From: Blastocatellia bacterium
GTDB taxonomy: Bacteria > Acidobacteriota > Blastocatellia > Chloracidobacteriales > Chloracidobacteriaceae
NCBI GenBank assembly: GCA_019695185.1
Contig: JAIBAN010000067.1
Coordinates: forward strand, 1-45,063
Reading direction: 5' to 3'
DNA length: 45,063 nt
Shown here: positions 27,251-34,496 of the stretch, piece by piece
Layout of the letters: every line of letters begins with the position of its first letter
Numbering within the stretch: position 1 is the stretch's first letter
Program-made: the position numbers and the translations under genes
Notes under the pieces: generated by a model
Told to the model about the DNA's origin: nothing
Seen by the model: the letters and a program-made list of their open reading frames with translations, nothing else
Databases searched by the model: none

Positions 27251-27703
27251 TTAATCCTGCTCAAACACCGGTTTGCGGCTGTTGGTTTTGCGATAGGTCC
27301 CTTCGGCCCACACATTCAACCCGAACCCGCAGTTGCTTTTTTGGGTGACAAGCAGTTTGCCCTGGGTGAATTTCATCGTGATTTGGCACTCGTCTTCGGT
27401 ATTTTCCGGTTTGAAAATGGCGGTATCGCCCTCAATTGTGGCGATCCCTTTCCCTTCACCGGTGTTGGCCGTTAAACCACCGGCTGATTTGTATTCATAC
27501 ACGCCGGAAAACTCCACTTTCAGCCGGTTTTTTCCCAGTGCCAGCACCTTGAACTCATTTTTGCCGGAACGCCAGGTCCCGTTGACCTGGGCAGCCGTGA
27601 CAACAGTGGCGTTTTGGGCGAAAACCTTGGTTGAATCATCATTTGGCAGTGCCCCGATTCCCAGCAGGCTGCACCACAGGAAGGCAAGCAGGATTCGTTT
27701 CAT
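27251..27703 (-). CDS. Small secreted protein of unknown function
   Basis: A 150-residue protein with a signal peptide (MKRILLAFLWCSLLGIGAL, cut near VFAQ). The mature part is beta-rich, begins with VNGTWRSGKNEFKVLALG and has ECQITMKFTQGKLLVTQ; it looks like a small beta-barrel/lipocalin-like fold but is not recognised. The start at 27703 is supported by GGAGG a few bases upstream; the longer open frame to 27802 would read through hairpin repeats. It follows the metallo-beta-lactamase gene. Confidence 0.75.
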   Translation of the reverse strand: MKRILLAFLWCSLLGIGALPNDDSTKVFAQNATVVTAAQVNGTWRSGKNEFKVLALGKNRLKVEFSGVYEYKSAGGLTANTGEGKGIATIEGDTAIFKPENTEDECQITMKFTQGKLLVTQKSNCGFGLNVWAEGTYRKTNSRKPVFEQD

Positions 27704-27721
27704 GGAAACCTCCAAAATCTT

Positions 27722-27806
27722 CTGACAGCCGCCTGAAGGCGGTACTCCAAACCGCCGCCTAAAGGCGGTACTCCAAACCGCCGCCTGAAGGCGGTACTCC
27801 AAACTT
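27722..27806. repeat. Three tandem 26-base hairpin units
   Basis: Three units GCCGCCTGAAGGCGGTACTC plus CAAACC (the middle one has CCTAAAGG in the loop), all in the same orientation, ending in a diverged copy near TGAAGGTGATACTC. They fill the gap between the metallo-beta-lactamase gene and the small secreted protein gene. The palindrome CCGCC...GGCGG can form a hairpin in each unit. Confidence 0.92.
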
Positions 27807-27827
27807 TCTGAAGGTGATACTCAGGGT

Positions 27828-28988
27828 TTACTTCTTTTCTTTTTCTAAAGCCTGCCGGAACGCTCCGTCAATGGCCGGTCCCATAAAATACATCTGAAAA
27901 ATTGATTTACGCACGGCTGAATCGCCCACAATCTGCTGCTGAAATTCCTCCAGTTTGACGCTCTTGCGGACCTGCTCCAGGGTTTCCCCGCGCGCTACGG
28001 CGGCTGTGACCTGCTGCTTGAGCGATTTGAGCAGGTCCGCCAGCAATTTCACATACCTGTCATCCTGCATCACCGGTCCATGGCCTGGAATCATGATTTT
28101 CGGGTGAAGTGCCAGCAGTTTTTCGAGGGTTGCTCCGAAATCCAACGGATAAGCCGTGCTTCCCACCAGTGGAACCGGCCAGACCACCAAGTCTCCGGTG
28201 ATGACGATTCCGTCTGCCGGGAGGCTGACCACCACATCGGCGCGGGTATGGGCGCGTCCCAGGAACTGAACTTCAATCGTGCGACGGCCACGCTGGAGCG
28301 TCAGTTTTTCGTCAAAGGTAATGGTTGGCAGAATAACCTGAAATTTCGGCGCTTCGGCCTGATAGCGTTCCAGCAACCGCACATCATTTGAGAGACTGAG
28401 GCGTTGTTCATCCGTCAGCGGGCCGCCCCGCGAGTTTTTGTTTTTTGCCAGAATGTCGCGCAAATTCTCATTGATTTCGTTGATTGCATCCAGCAATTGT
28501 TTGCGGTTGGAAAGGCCAACTGTCGGGAAGTCTTCGCGGGTCGTAGCCTGAGCAATGAATTCCACTCCCGGAAAAGCCTCTTTGTACACCTGGTTGCCGA
28601 TAATGTGGTCTTCGTGCCAGTGGGTATTGATGACATATTTGACCGGCTTGGGGGTCAGCTTACGGAGCGCCGCCAGCACATCCCTGGTTGAAGCCGGGCT
28701 GATGCTGGAATCCACCACCACCACGTCGTCGTCATTGATGATAAAGACGCAATTGGCGTCAAACATCAGTCCGGGCGGGTCGGTCCGAATGACGGCATAG
28801 ACGCCTTCAGCCACTTTTTGCACGTCAAAACCGCCCAAAGGTTGTTCAGTTTTGGCAGTTGGGGCTGGTGTGGACGAAACTGCTGGCGGAGTTTTTTCCT
28901 GAGTTTGGAAACCAGACAAGCTGGAGTCAGGGGTCGGTCCCGTCAAACAAACGGCGGCCAGCAGAAAACCAAGATGGCTCAAAATCAT
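27828..28988 (-). CDS. Exported metallo-beta-lactamase-fold hydrolase
   Basis: A 386-residue protein with a signal peptide (MILSHLGFLLAAVCLTG) and a Pro/Thr-rich linker to about residue 50. Metal ligands visible: NTHWHEDHI (His123, His125, Asp127, His128), GRAHT (His247), GDLV (Asp266) and PGHGP (His303), the full binuclear zinc set. Between residues 160 and 210 there is an inserted helical segment. The C-terminal 80 residues are helical (LADLLKSLKQQVTAAVARG). Periplasmic hydrolase; substrate unknown. It is not clearly a beta-lactamase. Confidence 0.9.
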   Translation of the reverse strand: MILSHLGFLLAAVCLTGPTPDSSLSGFQTQEKTPPAVSSTPAPTAKTEQPLGGFDVQKVAEGVYAVIRTDPPGLMFDANCVFIINDDDVVVVDSSISPASTRDVLAALRKLTPKPVKYVINTHWHEDHIIGNQVYKEAFPGVEFIAQATTREDFPTVGLSNRKQLLDAINEINENLRDILAKNKNSRGGPLTDEQRLSLSNDVRLLERYQAEAPKFQVILPTITFDEKLTLQRGRRTIEVQFLGRAHTRADVVVSLPADGIVITGDLVVWPVPLVGSTAYPLDFGATLEKLLALHPKIMIPGHGPVMQDDRYVKLLADLLKSLKQQVTAAVARGETLEQVRKSVKLEEFQQQIVGDSAVRKSIFQMYFMGPAIDGAFRQALEKEKK

Positions 28989-29084
28989 GGGCGAAGCTCC
29001 TGTTTAGTGAAAATCTGATTGAAAAGGAATACCCTGGATTTTACACATTTAATTGAGAAACATATATCCTTTTTCAAAATTAAC

Positions 29085-29137
29085 AGCAAAAACCAAAGCC
29101 TCTTCCTCAGTCTGACCAGAACCGGAGGAAGAGGCTT
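29085..29137 (-). terminator. Intrinsic terminator downstream of the DinB gene
   Basis: A perfect 13-base stem (29096-29108 with 29125-29137, AAGCCTCTTCCTC and its complement) with a 16-base loop. On the minus strand it is followed by TTTGGTTTTTG. It lies in the 278-base gap 28989-29266, whose remainder is A/T-rich and shows nothing else. Confidence 0.82.
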
Positions 29138-29266
29138 CAAAAGATTGGAAATTTATTTGAAAAAATATCCTTTCGGACAAATTACCAAATATTTTTCATG
29201 AAAACAAAATGCCTCAAACGGATAAATAAATCCGAGCGAAACAGGCAAAAATTTCCCGATCAATTT

Positions 29267-29740
29267 TTAGGTTGATGCTTTGGTAAATTCCTTGTTCAGG
29301 TAAATCATTTGGCCCAGGTGATGGTGAAAGTGTGAAGTACAGCGCAGAAGGATGCCAAACCGGTTGGTGATGACCTCTGCTCCCTTGGCTTCGTAGGGAA
29401 ACGACCATGACTCATTGGTTTGAGCTTCGAACGTCCGGATGACCATGGCAATGGCATCATCCAGGTTTTTGAGCGCGACTGCCTTTGCGGGCGGATTGGT
29501 GTCGGTAAATTCACGCTCGCGGTCCCGAACGTACCCGGTTCCGGCAATTTGCGTTCCGATATAGTAATTCAGGTTTCCCGTCAGGTGCAGGACCAAATGA
29601 CCAAAACTGTTCCCGTAGCCATAAGGGTTGGTCCAGAACTGCAACTCGGTCAAAGGTTCGGCCAAAGCGTGGACCCGTCCGGAAAAATCCCGGAAAGACA
29701 TGACAAATCCATTGATGATTGTTTGTGAAGGTTCGCTCAT
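29267..29740 (-). CDS. DinB/DUF1572-like four-helix protein
   Basis: A 157-residue protein of the DinB-like fold, a metal-binding four-helix bundle. The likely metal ligands are His in GNSFGHLVLHLTGNL and in CTSHFHHHLGQMIYL. Members include thiol transferases and damage-inducible proteins; the specific role is unknown. It is followed by a strong terminator and lies 39 bases downstream of the DUF2199 gene on the same strand, so the two are probably one transcript. Confidence 0.86.
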   Translation of the reverse strand: MSEPSQTIINGFVMSFRDFSGRVHALAEPLTELQFWTNPYGYGNSFGHLVLHLTGNLNYYIGTQIAGTGYVRDREREFTDTNPPAKAVALKNLDDAIAMVIRTFEAQTNESWSFPYEAKGAEVITNRFGILLRCTSHFHHHLGQMIYLNKEFTKAST

Positions 29741-29779
29741 GTGAAAATTCCTGTTGTAATCCGCCGCTTGAATTTGGTT

Positions 29780-30274
29780 TTAATGGGGCGGGTCAAGGTA
29801 GTAATGGACGATTTCCCAGGCTTTGGCAAGCGTCATTCCCTGCCGCTGGTCAAGGGCCAGCGGATGGCCGTTCGGTTCCAACCGAATGCGGGGACGTTCG
29901 CTGCCGCCGGGAAAATAGGCTTCGGTTTTGAGGAGCCAGGTGGATGGCTCGTAAAACGACATTTCCGTGCAGAGCCAGCCAAAAAACGGACCGATGGCAG
30001 CCGAATCCGGGTGCTTGAGATAGGTGTAAAAATTCTCCCGTTTTTGTGACACCCACACCCCAAACCCAAATGATTCCGGGTAACCAAGAATCGGGATTTC
30101 AAGCACGCCCCGGATGAAATATTCCTCTTCGTCAATGATGCAGGTGTCAGCGGTCAATTCAATCCGGGCATCCCGTTCCTCAGCCGGAATGCCCCACCAG
30201 GGGTCGGGTTTGTCAAAACAAATGTCAGGCAGGTCGTCGTGGAGTTCTTCGCAAACCGAACAACGGTAGGTCAT
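29780..30274 (-). CDS. DUF2199 domain protein
   Basis: A 164-residue cytoplasmic protein. It begins TYRCSVCEELHDDLPDICFD, with Cys pairs that look like a small zinc knuckle. The central pattern CIIDEEEYFIRGVLEIPI and FGFGVWVSQ matches DUF2199 as I know it. The C-terminus is TLAKAWEIVHYYLDPPH. Function is unknown for the family. It is divergent from the sulfate-reduction operon across a 348-base gap. Confidence 0.85.
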   Translation of the reverse strand: MTYRCSVCEELHDDLPDICFDKPDPWWGIPAEERDARIELTADTCIIDEEEYFIRGVLEIPILGYPESFGFGVWVSQKRENFYTYLKHPDSAAIGPFFGWLCTEMSFYEPSTWLLKTEAYFPGGSERPRIRLEPNGHPLALDQRQGMTLAKAWEIVHYYLDPPH

Positions 30275-30510
30275 ACATGTTCACCAATTGGGTACAATTG
30301 TTGACAAAATGGAGGGACCAATGCCGTATTGTGCCCTTCTCTTTGCACCCCCTGCAACTATAGCGTCTCCCGGAGTTTTACAACCACCCTGTTTTTTCAA
30401 GCCAGTTGTAAGAATTGCGTAAATCCCGGAAAAAACATATTGACGAAAACCGAAACTATAGTGTACATGTTGGGCACTATATTGACATCCGGTCAATTTC
30501 CCAGTGTGAA
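30275..30510. promoter_or_regulatory. Divergent promoter region of the sulfate-assimilation operon
   Basis: TATAGTG (30457-30463) and CACTATA (30475-30481) form a perfect inverted repeat with an 11-base spacer, the T-N11-A spacing common for LysR-type regulators such as CysB (inference). ATTGAC and GTCAAT at 30481-30497 form a second small palindrome. TATATT at 30478-30483 could be a -10 box and would place the RNA start just before the aptamer. No good -35 box fits, which again suggests an activator. Nothing else is recognised at 30275-30450. Confidence 0.4.
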
Positions 30511-30565
30511 AACGTGGCGATTTACGGTGACTTGCTCCACGTTAAAAACAGCTAAAGAACCACGC
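30511..30565 (+). ncRNA. Candidate SAM-II riboswitch aptamer
   Basis: P1 is AACGTGG (30511-30517) with CCACGTT (30537-30543), seven pairs. The loop begins CGATTT and ends CTTGCT. After P1 come TTAAAAACA and GCTAAAG (to 30557), then AACC. This order (GATTT, CTTGC, GTTAAA, GCTAAA) is the conserved skeleton of SAM-II (metA leader) aptamers, an H-type pseudoknot that binds S-adenosylmethionine. GGT in the loop (30527-30529) may pair with ACC at 30559-30561 to close the pseudoknot. It lies 58 bases before the sulfite reductase start and directly before an intrinsic terminator, so SAM should turn the operon off. Recognised by eye; a covariance-model search would decide. Confidence 0.82.
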
Positions 30566-30573
30566 TGACGTTT

Positions 30574-30610
30574 GCTCTCGTGTGGATTTAGCACGAGAGC
30601 TTTTCTTTTT
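30574..30610 (+). terminator. Intrinsic terminator of the SAM-II expression platform
   Basis: GCTCTCGTG (30574-30582) pairs perfectly with CACGAGAGC (30592-30600), followed by TTTTCTTTTT. It ends 12 bases before the sulfite reductase start codon. GTGTGG (30580-30585) could instead pair with CCACGC (30560-30565) next to the aptamer, giving an antiterminator that excludes the terminator. Confidence 0.88.
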
Positions 30611-30622
30611 GGAGTTTTTTCG

Positions 30623-32197
30623 ATGTCTTCGCCCAAGCGTGAACATAAAGTCGAACGGGTCAAACGGGAACGTGACGGACTTGACGCCCTGGTGGATTTG
30701 CTGCGCTACGCTCCGGGCGGCTTTGCGGCGATTCCCGAAGATGACCTTGAGGTCCGGCTGCGCTGGTACGGGCTTTATACCCAACGTCCCAAGGAAGCCG
30801 GGTTGTTTATGCTCCGGGTCAAAATCCCGAACGGAACAGTGACGCCCGACCAGCTTGAAGCCTTGGGAAACCTGTCCATCCGGTATGGAGACAATACCGG
30901 CGACATTACCACCCGGCAGGACATTCAATTTCATTCGATTCGGATTGAAGACGTTCCCGCCATTTTTGCCGAACTGGAACGTATCGGCCTCACCAGCTCC
31001 GGGGCCTGTGGCGACATCACCCGCAACATCACCGGCTGTGCCGTGGCCGGGATTGACCGCGCCGAACTGATTGATGCCGAACCGATTGTCGAGCAGGTCC
31101 ATCAGTTTTTCCTCAACAACCGGGAGTTTTCGAACCTGCCGCGCAAGTTCAAAATCACGATTTCGGGCTGTGCGGCGCATTGCTCCAACCATGAAATCAA
31201 CGACATCGGGTTGATTGCCCTCCGCCGGGAGGATGGCACGATTGCCTTTGATTTGTGGGTGGGCGGCGGTCTGGGAGCCAAAGAACGGTTTGCCGACCGG
31301 CTGGGTGTGCATCTCACTCCGGAAGAAATTCCAGAAGTGGCCGCCCATATCTGCGCACTTTTCCGTGACTACGGCAATCGGGAATACCGGACCAAGGCCC
31401 GGCTGAAATTCCTACTGGCCGAGTGGGGGCCGGAAAAATTCCTCCACGAGCTTGAAACCAGCCTGGGACGGAACCTGCTGCGGGGTGCGGCTCCGCCGGT
31501 TCCGGTCACGGCCAACCGGGCGCATTTGGGTGTCCATGCCCAGAAAACCCCCGGACTGTTTTATGTCGGGGCGGCAGTTCAGGGTGGGCTGTTTCATGGC
31601 ACGGACATGCTTGCCCTTGCCAATTTTGCCCGCGAAGCCGGCAGCAACCGGATTCGCCTGACCACCACCCAGAATTTTGTGGTGCTCGATGTGCCTGGAC
31701 CAGCCGTGGTCCGGCTGGAACACCAACTGGCGGAGCGTGGGTTTCAGACCAATCCTTCGTCCTTCCGGAGCGGCACGCTGGCTTGCACCGGCACTCAATT
31801 TTGCAAACTGGCGTTGGTCGAAACCAAAGCCCGCGCCGCCGAACTGGTCGAATTCCTGGAACGCGAAGTTCCCGGATTCACAACCCCGCTCCGCATCAGC
31901 GTGACCGGCTGCCCCAACAGTTGCGCCCATTATCAAGTCTGCGACATCGGTTTTGTCGGCGACCTGATTCGTACGGCTGAAGGCCCCAAAGAAGCCTTTC
32001 GCGTGTTTTTGGGCGGACATCTGGGCACGGGACATGTCTTTGGGCGCGAACTGGATAAAAAAATCCCGGCTGAGTCCATCAAGGATTACGCCAAACAACT
32101 GGCCGTTACCTATCTGGAACGCCGTCACAGTACGGCAGAAAGTTTTCAAGCCTTCATTGCCCGCCATTCAGTCGCGGAACTGGAGCAACTTGCCTGA
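30623..32197 (+). CDS. Siroheme/4Fe-4S sulfite (or nitrite) reductase, ferredoxin type
   Basis: A 524-residue cytoplasmic reductase that takes sulfite to sulfide (or nitrite to ammonia) with six electrons. Two homologous halves are visible; the second carries the cluster/siroheme ligands ACTGTQFCKLAL (Cys-x5-Cys) and TGCPNSCAHYQVCDIGFVG (Cys-x3-Cys). ACTG-x-x-FC is the form found in NirA/SirA proteins; mycobacterial SirA of this type is a sulfite reductase next to cysH. Context (siroheme synthesis, cysH, cysC) argues for sulfite here. The start at 30623 (MSSPKREHK) has GGAG eight bases before it; a TTG at 30572 lies inside the terminator and is rejected. First gene of the operon. Confidence 0.9.
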   Translation: MSSPKREHKVERVKRERDGLDALVDLLRYAPGGFAAIPEDDLEVRLRWYGLYTQRPKEAGLFMLRVKIPNGTVTPDQLEALGNLSIRYGDNTGDITTRQDIQFHSIRIEDVPAIFAELERIGLTSSGACGDITRNITGCAVAGIDRAELIDAEPIVEQVHQFFLNNREFSNLPRKFKITISGCAAHCSNHEINDIGLIALRREDGTIAFDLWVGGGLGAKERFADRLGVHLTPEEIPEVAAHICALFRDYGNREYRTKARLKFLLAEWGPEKFLHELETSLGRNLLRGAAPPVPVTANRAHLGVHAQKTPGLFYVGAAVQGGLFHGTDMLALANFAREAGSNRIRLTTTQNFVVLDVPGPAVVRLEHQLAERGFQTNPSSFRSGTLACTGTQFCKLALVETKARAAELVEFLEREVPGFTTPLRISVTGCPNSCAHYQVCDIGFVGDLIRTAEGPKEAFRVFLGGHLGTGHVFGRELDKKIPAESIKDYAKQLAVTYLERRHSTAESFQAFIARHSVAELEQLA

Positions 32198-32251
32198 AAA
32201 AGGACTGCGGGATGCAAGGTTGAGTTTTCTCACCAATCCCCGGCAAACGTT

Positions 32252-33460
32252 ATGAAACAGCAGGAAACACACGGAATTTTAGTGGTCGGACACGGCAGCC
32301 GCCGTCCGGAAGCCAACCGTGACGTGCAGGAAGTGGCCCGGCACATCGCGCTCCGGGGCGGATACCAACTGGTGGAAGCCGCCTTTTTGGAAATTGCCGA
32401 ACCGACCATCTTTCAGGGGTTCGCAGCTCTGGTTGCCCGTGGAGCCACCTCCATCACGGTGCATCCTTATTTTCTTTCACCGGGTCGCCATATTCGCGGG
32501 GATGTTCCGAAAGATGTGGCTGAAGCCGCCACCCATTTTCCCGGAGTGCAGTATCGGATAACCGAGCCGCTGGCCGGACATGCAAAAGTGGTCGAGGCTT
32601 CGCTGGCCCGCATCAAGGAATGTACTGAAGGAAAAAGGAACGTTGCCTTGCGCAGTCAGGCACAACCCGGAACCGTGTATCTGGTTGGAGCCGGTCCCGG
32701 CGACCCTGGGCTTTTGACCGTGCGGGCGCGGGATTTGCTTCAGTCCTGTGACGTGGTGCTCTATGACTATCTGGTCAATCCTGAAATTCTGGAATTGGCC
32801 CGACCTGAAACCGAATGTGTCTACACGGGGAAAATTGGCGGCGGGGCGCAAACCTCCCAAACCGCCATCAACCAGGAATTGATTGTCTTGGCCCGCAAAA
32901 ACAAACGGGTCGTGCGGCTGAAAGGCGGTGACCCGCTCGTCTTCGGACGCGGCGGAGAAGAGGCCGAAGCCCTGGCCACAGCGGGCATTCGGTTTGAAAT
33001 CGTGCCGGGTATCAGTTCCGCTCTGGCAGTTCCGGCCTATGCCGGAATTCCGGTCACCCATCGGGGACTGGCCACCTCGTTTGCGGTTGTCACCGGCACC
33101 TGCGCCGGAACCCAGGCCCAGCCCGAATCGCTTCAGGCACTGGCTCAGGCTGACACCATCGTGGTGCTGATGGGCGTGGCCCAACTGCCTGACATCACCC
33201 ACAACCTGATTTCCACCGGACGCCCCGCGACAACTCCGGTGGCTGTGATTCGCTGGGGAAGTTACGACCGGCAGCAGACCGTGACCGGTACCCTGGCAAC
33301 CATCGTCCATGAAGTTGAACAAGCCGGTCTGACGGCTCCCGCCGTCATTGTCATTGGCAATGTCGTCACGCTCCGCGAACGAATCAAGTGGTTCGAGCAG
33401 TGTTGTCGCACAGAGGAAATGCCCTCCGAAACCGGCCTCCCCCTTTTGGCCATCGCTTAA
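32252..33460 (+). CDS. Sirohydrochlorin ferrochelatase - uroporphyrinogen-III C-methyltransferase fusion
   Basis: A 402-residue fusion of two siroheme enzymes. Residues about 1-120 are a SirB/CbiX-type chelatase: VVGHGSRRPEAN holds the metal-site His, and PYFLSPGRHIRGDVP the second. Residues about 140-390 are SUMT/CobA: VYLVGAGPGDPGLLTVRA, VVRLKGGDPLVFGRGGEEAE, VPGISSALAVPAYAGIP. It methylates uroporphyrinogen III to precorrin-2 and inserts iron into sirohydrochlorin, giving siroheme for the reductase upstream. The dehydrogenase step between them (CysG N-domain/Met8/SirC) is not part of the protein nor in the window. It follows the reductase gene by 54 bases. Confidence 0.92.
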   Translation: MKQQETHGILVVGHGSRRPEANRDVQEVARHIALRGGYQLVEAAFLEIAEPTIFQGFAALVARGATSITVHPYFLSPGRHIRGDVPKDVAEAATHFPGVQYRITEPLAGHAKVVEASLARIKECTEGKRNVALRSQAQPGTVYLVGAGPGDPGLLTVRARDLLQSCDVVLYDYLVNPEILELARPETECVYTGKIGGGAQTSQTAINQELIVLARKNKRVVRLKGGDPLVFGRGGEEAEALATAGIRFEIVPGISSALAVPAYAGIPVTHRGLATSFAVVTGTCAGTQAQPESLQALAQADTIVVLMGVAQLPDITHNLISTGRPATTPVAVIRWGSYDRQQTVTGTLATIVHEVEQAGLTAPAVIVIGNVVTLRERIKWFEQCCRTEEMPSETGLPLLAIA

Positions 33461-33640
33461 CGTTTGGAGTTCCCGTTTGGAGTTCCCGTTTGGAGTTCCG
33501 CCTTCAGGCGGCTGTAGTTGGGCAACCTTCAGGTTGGCCATTTTGAATTTCAAAAAATATGCCGCCTGAAGGCGGAACTCCAAACCGCCACCTGAAGGTG
33601 GAACTCCAAACCGCCGCCTGAAGGCGGAACTCAAAACTTT
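33461..33640. repeat. Inverted hairpin-repeat cluster between the SirB-CobA and cysH genes
   Basis: Directly after the stop come three linker-only units CGTTTGGAGTTCC, then GCCTTCAGGCGG and a variant CAACCTTCAGGTTG (33523-33536). From 33561 three units in opposite orientation follow: CCGCCTGAAGGCGG, CCACCTGAAGGTGG, CCGCCTGAAGGCGG, with linker AACTCCAAA. The arms of the variants differ in a compensating way (CCGCC/GGCGG, CCACC/GGTGG, CAACC/GGTTG). The cluster ends 16 bases before the cysH start. Confidence 0.92.
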
Positions 33641-33655
33641 CCCTGGAGACTGTCC

Positions 33656-34357
33656 ATGTCCATTTCGCAATCTGCCGCCACGCTATCCATCCCACGCGAA
33701 GAACTTGACCGGCTGGCACGGGAATTTGAGCACACACCTCCCGCCACGGTGCTTCGCTGGGCAACCGCAGTTTTCGGCACTCAGGTCGCGTTCGCCACCG
33801 GGTTTGGGGCCGAAGGGTGTGTTTTGGTTCACCTGCTGGCCCAGGTCAGCCCCGAAACCCAGATTTTTTATCTGGATACGGGGTTTCTGTTTCCGGAAAC
33901 CTATGAACTGGCGGACCGACTGGCAAACCGATACGGCGTGGCCTTTACCCGTGTCACCCGCAAACAGCAGTTCCCAACACTGGAAAACCTGTGGGAACAG
34001 GACCCGGATGCCTGTTGCCGGATGCGGAAAGTCGAACCACTGACGGCTCATTTACGCCAGCTTGATGCCTGGATGACGGCTATTCGGCGGGACCAGTCTC
34101 CGACCCGTGCCGAAACCAAAGTCATAGAATGGGACCGGAAATTTGGCCTCATTAAAATCAACCCACTTGCTTTTTGGACGGAGCGCGAAGTGTGGAATTT
34201 CATTCTGAAGCATGACGTTCCCTACAACCCGCTCCACAACCAGGGCTATCCCTCCATCGGTTGCACTCCCTGCACCTCGCCGGTCCAAATCGGCGAACAC
34301 TCCCGTGCCGGACGCTGGCGCGGACGTGAAAAAACGGAATGCGGGCTGCACCAATAA
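33656..34357 (+). CDS. cysH: Assimilatory adenylyl-sulfate (APS/PAPS) reductase, 4Fe-4S type
   Basis: A 233-residue cytoplasmic enzyme that reduces activated sulfate to sulfite with thioredoxin. The nucleotide-binding N-terminal domain has IFYLDTGFLFPETY. Cluster ligands are a Cys pair in DACCRMRKVEPL and GCTPCTSPV (CC...CxxC); this pattern marks the iron-sulfur enzymes that usually use APS. The catalytic Cys is in the terminal KTECGLH. It is the third gene of the operon, between the siroheme fusion and cysC. The start at 33656 has GGAGA upstream. The presence of APS kinase next door leaves APS or PAPS as substrate open. Confidence 0.94.
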   Translation: MSISQSAATLSIPREELDRLAREFEHTPPATVLRWATAVFGTQVAFATGFGAEGCVLVHLLAQVSPETQIFYLDTGFLFPETYELADRLANRYGVAFTRVTRKQQFPTLENLWEQDPDACCRMRKVEPLTAHLRQLDAWMTAIRRDQSPTRAETKVIEWDRKFGLIKINPLAFWTEREVWNFILKHDVPYNPLHNQGYPSIGCTPCTSPVQIGEHSRAGRWRGREKTECGLHQ

Positions 34358-34361
34358 CAGT

Positions 34362-34480
34362 TTTGGGTTCCGCCTTCAGGCGGCTGTTTGAAAGCAGCCT
34401 CAGGCTGGTTTTTGAGAAAACAGGAAGCCGCCGCCTGAAGGCGGAACTCTGAACTGCCGCCTGAAGGCGGAACTCAAAAC
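34362..34480. repeat. Inverted hairpin-repeat cluster between cysH and cysC
   Basis: A few bases after the cysH stop: TTCCGCCTTCAGGCGGCTG, then a variant hairpin CAGCCTCAGGCTG (34395-34407). In opposite orientation: CCGCCTGAAGGCGG at about 34430-34443 and again at about 34456-34470, with linkers AACTCTGAACTG and AACTCAAAACC. CAGCC/GGCTG is another compensating arm variant. AAAGGAAAG follows as cysC ribosome-binding region. Confidence 0.9.
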
Positions 34481-34496
34481 CTAAAAGGAAAGAACA

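Noticed and set aside
27828..28988. Beta-lactamase antibiotic-resistance gene
   Set aside because: The metal ligands fit the broad hydrolase fold only; there is no evidence for the subclass B lactamase active-site details or a resistance context.
29267..30274. Toxin-antitoxin pair (DinB and DUF2199)
   Set aside because: Sizes and families do not fit any toxin-antitoxin type known to me; adjacency alone is not enough.
32477..33670. Long open frame (397 residues) on the minus strand over the siroheme fusion gene
   Set aside because: Its product has no family pattern and includes translated hairpin repeats; the plus-strand gene has clear motifs.
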